A stretch of DNA of 64,000 nt. Source: Macroventuria anomochaeta. Taxonomy: Eukaryota; Ascomycota; Dothideomycetes; Pleosporales; Didymellaceae. Position numbers and translations under genes: made by a program. How positions within the stretch are numbered: the stretch's first letter is position 1; each line of letters begins with the position of its first letter. The notes under the pieces are model-generated. The model was given only the letters and a program-made list of their open reading frames with translations, was not told the DNA's origin and made no database searches. Location of the stretch: assembly GCF_010093625.1 (NCBI RefSeq), contig NW_022985372.1:98117-162116 (forward strand). The letters are read 5' to 3'. Of the stretch, positions 59,205 through 64,000 are shown piece after piece.

Positions 59205-59587
59205 GCTACGGGATGCTTTGATCCAGGCAGGGTAAAGGATTGCTCCAGATCGCGTCATCCTCTGGTCTACTGTTAGGCGCACGCCTCACCGTATCGCCGT
59301 TTCGTTTGTATCACGCTTCCAGCCATGCGTGCAGATACCTCTCAGATGCTCGCGGCTTGTAAGTGGTCGCGCGGCTGCTTGCAGTAACAAACGCTCAGCT
59401 GCTCCCTCCATCTACTATCACTCTCGAGCTTCTTACCTCAACTGTTCACCAGACTGTCAATATCCTTGTTCACGATCTTGTAAAATCCAATGCACCTTCA
59501 CAACAGCCAAAACGCTTAACACTAATCTAGTTAGCGATTCGAAAGCCCAATATTGCGTCTCGACACTGTTCGATTTCAGCTTCGAGA
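59205..59587. other. Intergenic, nothing distinct seen
   Basis: A 383-bp spacer before the RING gene, presumably its promoter and leader. Confidence 0.5.
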
Positions 59588-60328
59588 ATGAGCGAATCGA
59601 TAGAAACAACACCACCATATAAGTCTAGAGATGCATTTCTCGCCCACGGCATAAATGACATACTCCTCGATGCCGCACTCGACTGCTCGATCTGTCGAGA
59701 GCCGCTGGCGGTCGCCTTTGGGCAGGCAGAGACTGCTCCACCACACCTGCCATCTCCAGCCGTCTCGAGCTTTACTCATGTCGCCATAAACGATGGAATG
59801 ACACAATCGAACACATGCGACTTCACCATAACAGCATCTACCGACGACGACTTAACACCAGAGAAATCAGTCCGCATCCTCCCTTGCGCGCACATCTTCG
59901 GGCGCACCTGCCTCTCCGCGTGGTTCACTTCCTCCAAATCCAACCGCTGTCCCGAATGCAATCAAGAGCTTTTCCCTAGCCGGCACATGAAACTCTTTCT
60001 ACGCGAACCCACTCGCTCAATGCGCATAGAGTTCGTAAATTGCATCGAAGAGATGTGCGGCGACGCCGAAACAGCACAAGAGATTCGAGATAGACTAATG
60101 AGTGGCTGGACTCGATCACTCATTCGCGAGTTTGCGATGCAGCTATGGCGAGAGCAGGGCTATGACGTCGAGTATCAGTATGTTGGTGGTGAAGAGGCTG
60201 AGGAAGTGGAGAACGAGGATATGTTTGATGATGAAGACGACGACAGTGATGAGATGGAAACCGACGGGTCTGAGGATGACGACGAGCAGGAACACAACGA
60301 AAATGGCACTCTGGTGAAGGAAGCCTGA
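59588..60328 (+). CDS. RING-finger protein with acidic tail
   Basis: A probable E3 ubiquitin ligase, single exon, 246 aa. Zinc ligands visible: C33 and C36 (LDCSICREPL), C100 and H102 (ILPCAHIFGRTCL), C108, C121 and C124 (NRCPECNQELF). A 63-residue insertion separates the first pair from the rest, common in fungal RING proteins. After a helical middle part (SLIREFAMQLWREQGYDVEY) comes a highly acidic tail (Glu/Asp over about 45 residues). No membrane segment is present. No substrate can be inferred. It lies between the methyltransferase and the transporter without obvious link. Confidence 0.85.
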   Translation: MSESIETTPPYKSRDAFLAHGINDILLDAALDCSICREPLAVAFGQAETAPPHLPSPAVSSFTHVAINDGMTQSNTCDFTITASTDDDLTPEKSVRILPCAHIFGRTCLSAWFTSSKSNRCPECNQELFPSRHMKLFLREPTRSMRIEFVNCIEEMCGDAETAQEIRDRLMSGWTRSLIREFAMQLWREQGYDVEYQYVGGEEAEEVENEDMFDDEDDDSDEMETDGSEDDDEQEHNENGTLVKEA

Positions 60329-60702
60329 TGAAGCGTTGGTAACGGCCATGGCTCACGCCAAACAACCAGATGCTGTGGGAGTCTTTCGAAGATGATACAC
60401 CTCCAAAGCCGCGAGCGGTGAACGATTGTGTTGGGTACTTATTGTGATGTTATGGGGTGCGATTGTTCTTGATACGACATCAATGATTTGTTTCATGAGG
60501 TGGAATATGCTAGATGGATGTCAACGTGTACGAAATACATCCTTACTGTCGGGGCTCTGTTTAGGGTCATGAGGTTCTGAAGTTTTTTCAATGCATTTGG
60601 TTATATTCTTATCTTGTGCTATGGGTTCAGCTCATTGGCCCTAGGCGGCTGTCTGTGTATGGTCATATAAGAACACGATATTTCATACCTCAGCACAGGC
60701 CT
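60329..60702. other. Convergent 3' intergenic
   Basis: A 374-bp spacer between the RING gene and the transporter, with no feature recognised. Confidence 0.5.
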
Positions 60703-62091
60703 CTACACCCGTTTGAGAACCTTCTTTGCGACTGTCAGTCTCGCTATAATGACAAAGAGAGCGGAGAGTGTAGCCATGCCTCCAGCATAGAAGATAGCAG
60801 GGCGATATGCCTCAACGCTCTGGCCAATGCCTGCACTTTGTCTGCTACCACCTGCAGCTTGTAGCAGATAACCTGCGATCGGCGCGCCCATCAGATACCC
60901 CGCTGTCCAACCCGTCACAGACATGCTCATTGCGACTGTAGCCCTTCCAGGGCCAAAGATGCCGGCCACAACAGTGGGCTGCGTCGTGAAGTAAGCGCCG
61001 TTCGCGACTCCGTTCACTGTCGCGAAGATGACGAGGGGAGCAAGCGTGTTTGAGACGGGCCAGATAGCGAGCATGGAGACAGCGTTGACGGCCATGACCA
61101 TGACGAACATGTTTAAGGGGCCAATCTTATCGCAGAGTGGCCCAGCACAGAAGCGTCCAATGGCATTACATGCGTTGAAAGCCGCAACAAGCCCAGCACC
61201 AGTACCCGAACTAAGACCGATGGATTGTGCGAACAGTGGAAGGTAGTAGGGAGGGATGTAAAGAGCGAAGACCCCAATGGCACTGGCCACGAAAGTTGCA
61301 ACGAAGGGAATGGAGCGGAACATGCTGGTGTCGAAGAAAGGCGCGGTTTTGAGCGGCACACGATCCTTGAGCATCCAAGCGGCCGGCATCCCGACTGCCA
61401 GGGTACATAAGCCTTGGAAGCGGAAAGTCCACACAATGCCAACTCTCTGGTACATGGCCTCGAGTGCGACAGCCATGACACAACCCCCAACACCACCTCC
61501 TAGCTTGATGATGCCGTTGGCAAGTCCAAGACGGGAGCTGAAGTATTGTACTGGAAGCGCATTGGACACAGCGTAGTTCATAGCCATGCCTACTCCGCCA
61601 ATGATTCCATACGTCCCAAAAAGGCCAGCAACGTTCGAGGTGCAGAAGCTGGCTCCGATCATGCTCATACCCATCAAGAAGACTCCGAGGAGAATAGTCG
61701 CCCGTGCCCCAAACCATCGCATGAAGCGCACCACAAGAAGACCGTACATGGCTCCCCCAGCAAGTCCAAGAGATCCAACAAAAGTCAATGTGGCAGCTTT
61801 CTCGTTCTTCAAGGTGGAGTCTAGGAGGGCGGCTTGTAGTACACCCCAGCAGTTGATGATGCCATTGTGGCAGAATGTGGTGATAAAGCCTGCAGCAACA
61901 ATGACCCAGCCATAGCCGCCATCCGGTATTGCTGTTGTGGAGTAAGGTGCATCTTCTGGAACTTCATTGGGGTTCTGGTTTATGGAGATAGGTCGTGAGG
62001 TTCCCAGGGTGTATGTCGTGAGCGGAACCTGAGACTCTCCGCGAAGGTGCGCGACTTCATTGCGCTCGGCCGTGATTGTTGTCGTAGCCAT
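60703..62091 (-). CDS. MFS transporter, monocarboxylate-transporter (MCT) type
   Basis: A 12-helix MFS carrier of the fungal MCT branch, single exon, 462 aa. A Thr/Asn-rich cytoplasmic N-terminus leads to the MCT signature IPDGGYGWVIVAAGF before helix 1. Other family phrases are FCHNGIINCWGVLQAALL, GIIGGVGMAMNYAVSNALP and CAGPLCDKIGPLNMF. The absence of introns is unusual beside its neighbours. Fungal members include transporters in biosynthetic clusters (for carboxylates or riboflavin), so substrate is open. It ends the block of amine/redox genes. Confidence 0.92.
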   Translation of the reverse strand: MATTTITAERNEVAHLRGESQVPLTTYTLGTSRPISINQNPNEVPEDAPYSTTAIPDGGYGWVIVAAGFITTFCHNGIINCWGVLQAALLDSTLKNEKAATLTFVGSLGLAGGAMYGLLVVRFMRWFGARATILLGVFLMGMSMIGASFCTSNVAGLFGTYGIIGGVGMAMNYAVSNALPVQYFSSRLGLANGIIKLGGGVGGCVMAVALEAMYQRVGIVWTFRFQGLCTLAVGMPAAWMLKDRVPLKTAPFFDTSMFRSIPFVATFVASAIGVFALYIPPYYLPLFAQSIGLSSGTGAGLVAAFNACNAIGRFCAGPLCDKIGPLNMFVMVMAVNAVSMLAIWPVSNTLAPLVIFATVNGVANGAYFTTQPTVVAGIFGPGRATVAMSMSVTGWTAGYLMGAPIAGYLLQAAGGSRQSAGIGQSVEAYRPAIFYAGGMATLSALFVIIARLTVAKKVLKRV

Positions 62092-62792
62092 GTCAACAAT
62101 GATTTTCGAGCGTTTGTGGTCAGTTGAATGGAGCTTGCAGAATGCAAAGCAGATGGCTTTTTGTTCGCAGTGGGGTCAAGACCGAAAATGGTTAGACCGC
62201 GCCCTTCTCATATGCTTCCTTCTGTGAAAGGGCTCTCCGAGACCGCAGTTTCGTGCACTGATAGCATCTCATAGTCGACCGGGTGCTAATCAACTTGGCG
62301 ATGCCAACGCACGCAAACCGTAATTTCTACGCTCATGGTTCAGGCGAAGACACAGCAGAGTTGTGTCTGTTGTTGAACCTGAAGGAAGGAGCAGACATGC
62401 AGACATGTGGCTGACGTCACCCTCCGAAGCTGGACCGGCGCAACCACAATTGCGTATTCTGTGACAACGACTTGAACAGAGATGGACGCGCATCGCACAC
62501 ATCTTGGAATTTTTAAGGCCTGAAGTTCTGACTTTCCCGGACGAGGACTAGTGTCCTAGATACAGAAATTGCGTGTTCGATTGCCAGTTGTTCGCTGCTG
62601 ATCAACACCATGATTGACACGAGCTTCGCCTAAAACAGCCCCTAGACAACGCACATCATGGCATGATCCCAGCAGGTCGTAGGCATACATAGGCAAGCTT
62701 TTGGCATCCAAGGTAAGCAGGACAACTAATCACCAGTGTGCAGCAGAGAATCAGCAAGATCATCACTTGAAAAGGAATCCAACAGCAAAAGT
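62092..62792. other. Divergent promoter region
   Basis: A 701-bp spacer between the transporter (-) and the small gene (+). No coding sequence or repeat was recognised. Confidence 0.5.
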
Positions 62793-63298
62793 ATGGCCAC
62801 CGAAGGCACAGTACAGCTGAGCGACGCGCATGCCCCTCACCAGGCATCTATAGATGCCATCGAGTCCATCCTAGATACGGTGAAGGAGGAACTTGTGAAG
62901 CTCCGCCGAGATCATGACAGTACGTCTCGTTCAGAACACCTAGTGCAGGCCTTCTGACACGTCCAGGACACGAGCCTGAGTATTTCCGCGCCGTCAAGCA
63001 CGTATCCGATCCAGACCTGACCTCGTTCACCGTCCGCGACCTCGGGTCTGTCCGTGTCGCTATCTCAGCCTACGGCCTGCACCTGTTTGGGAAGATCCGG
63101 CTCCCAGCCGTAGATGATGGCTACATACATGTACGCGTTTTTGGCTCACCAAAGGACGGCACAGACGGCAGCAGCGCAGATGAGCGCGAGTACAGTCTAC
63201 ATAGCATACATACAGAAGAGATCATCAAGGAGGACGGAGACAGAGTGTACCGGGCTATATTCGGGCGCAACGATGAGCTAGAGTGGTTTGATACCTAA
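62793..63298 (+). CDS. Small conserved-looking protein, unknown function
   Basis: Exons 62793-62919 and 62967-63298 give 152 aa. The 47-bp intron has a donor GTACGT, branch CTGAC and acceptor TCCAG, and the join reads RRDHDRHEPEYFRAV in frame. The N-terminal third is a helix (ASIDAIESILDTVKEEL). The rest alternates strand-like stretches (VRVAISAYGLHLFGKIRLPA, GYIHVRVFGSPKDG) and ends RAIFGRNDELEWFDT. No signal peptide, membrane segment or catalytic motif is seen. It resembles small ascomycete-only hypothetical proteins; I assign no function. Three-base periodicity and the clean splice make it a likely real gene. Confidence 0.65.
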
Positions 63299-64000
63299 TA
63301 TACAGAATCTACAGGAATGATTGTTCAGCTGGGCAAAACTCAGTGTTGGTGGCTTTCAGGACTTCGTAGCCTACTGTGGCTCCCTCAACTGTGCTGACAT
63401 ACAGTACTAAGACTAAAGTCTGGTCGCGAATTTGAGCTCAGGCCACAACAACAACACCAACACGTATCACCACCTACACTTTGCACGTCTATAGCTCCAC
63501 AACCATGAGACATTTTGGTGCTGCAATTAGCAGCAATTGATAGCCAGGTTGTCACGGGTATTTCCCCTTACATGTACCGGCCAGCCCTCTGTTGAAGTCG
63601 TGTCTTAAGCAAAGCTCATAGACACTATTCGATTGGTTCTTGGGGATGAGCAGAGGTACAGAAAGCCGTCAGGGGTTGGTTATCACTGAGCGAGCTTGGA
63701 GCGGCAGAGGTTTGACTGTAAAAATAGGGTGGCAACCTCAGGATAGAACCAATGCAATCCTCTAAGGAGGCAAGGCTTTGGACACGACAGCAATATTATG
63801 AGGGGAGTGCGCTTGCTAAGCGAGCGCGAGGCCTGATGGCCCAAGCTGAAACCTGCCGAGGCCATCCGAGGCCTGACAGGGCCTCTCAAGGCCCGGCTCA
63901 TGAATGGCAGTCGTGACATTGACTGTGATAAACCGCTGTGATAATCAGGGGGTAGTCGTCTAGTCAAAGACCATGGCGACTGGTTGCAATGAGTAGTACA
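63299..64000 (+). mobile_element. LTR-like repeat, copy C, at the right edge
   Basis: At 63553-63578 a 26-bp word (starting CACGGGTATTTCC) is identical to 46626-46651 and again precedes an LTR-like start TGTTGAAG (63590). Similarity to copies A and B runs to about 63650. Then the sequence differs, with GAGGCCTGA/GGCCTCTCAAGGCC repeats at about 63827-63893. It resumes as CAATGAGTAGTACA in the last bases, a word present in A and B. So the copy is either a variant with an insertion or a related subfamily, and it continues past the window. The stretch 63299-63552 holds no feature. Confidence 0.6.

Noticed and set aside
62545..62600. GTTCGATTG word resembling a tRNA T-loop
   Set aside because: No acceptor, D or anticodon stem could be paired around it. 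No other convincing tRNA was found in the window.

Overview
The window comes from a filamentous ascomycete, most likely a Dothideomycete. I infer this from gene content and structure. Most genes carry short introns of about 45-60 bp with GT...AG borders and CTGAC/CTAAC-like branch sites. The gene set includes HET-domain, Zn2Cys6, GH64, fungal BTB and MCT-type MFS genes beside conserved eukaryotic housekeeping genes. There is one assembly gap (44617-44706). No prokaryotic feature, CRISPR array, rRNA or convincing tRNA was seen.

Left part (1-15.3 kb): the 3' part of NPR2 (SEACIT/TORC1 regulation), a 2OG-Fe(II) oxygenase, a bZIP factor, a 3.9-kb gene-poor stretch, an intracellular GH1 beta-glucosidase, and a DUF1479 putative 2OG oxygenase behind a clear TATA box.

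HET region (15.3-24.3 kb): a broken HET-domain gene, a broken gene of a fungus-specific family, and an intact 1549-aa protein. That protein joins a homeodomain-like segment and Cys/His-rich zinc-binding modules to a kinase domain with all key motifs, a HET domain and degenerate C2H2-like motifs. It is the most striking object in the window and looks like an allorecognition or immune-type receptor-effector.

Housekeeping block (25.3-44.2 kb): RRP7, an enoyl-CoA hydratase/isomerase, ribosomal protein eL20 divergent from CSN12, a BTB protein, a 4.1-kb gene-poor stretch with duplicated modules, then the compact set GH64, RAD1, OST5 and GCN5. OST5 is a five-part reading (four exons) of only 79 aa that is easy to miss.

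Repeat island (44.2-47.4 kb): LTR-like direct repeats of a copia-like or non-autonomous element and an 18-bp minisatellite. A third LTR-like copy lies at the right edge (63.6 kb).

Amine/oxidation block (47.4-62.1 kb): a Zn2Cys6 factor, an APC amino-acid/GABA-type permease with GATA sites upstream, a monoamine oxidase, an FMO-like monooxygenase, an FAD oxidoreductase next to a membrane-anchored SAM methyltransferase, a RING protein and an MCT-like transporter. The set reads as a possible uptake-and-oxidation cluster plus a lipid-modifying FAD/methyltransferase pair; the grouping is inference. All splice sites were inferred by eye from reading frame and family resemblance.
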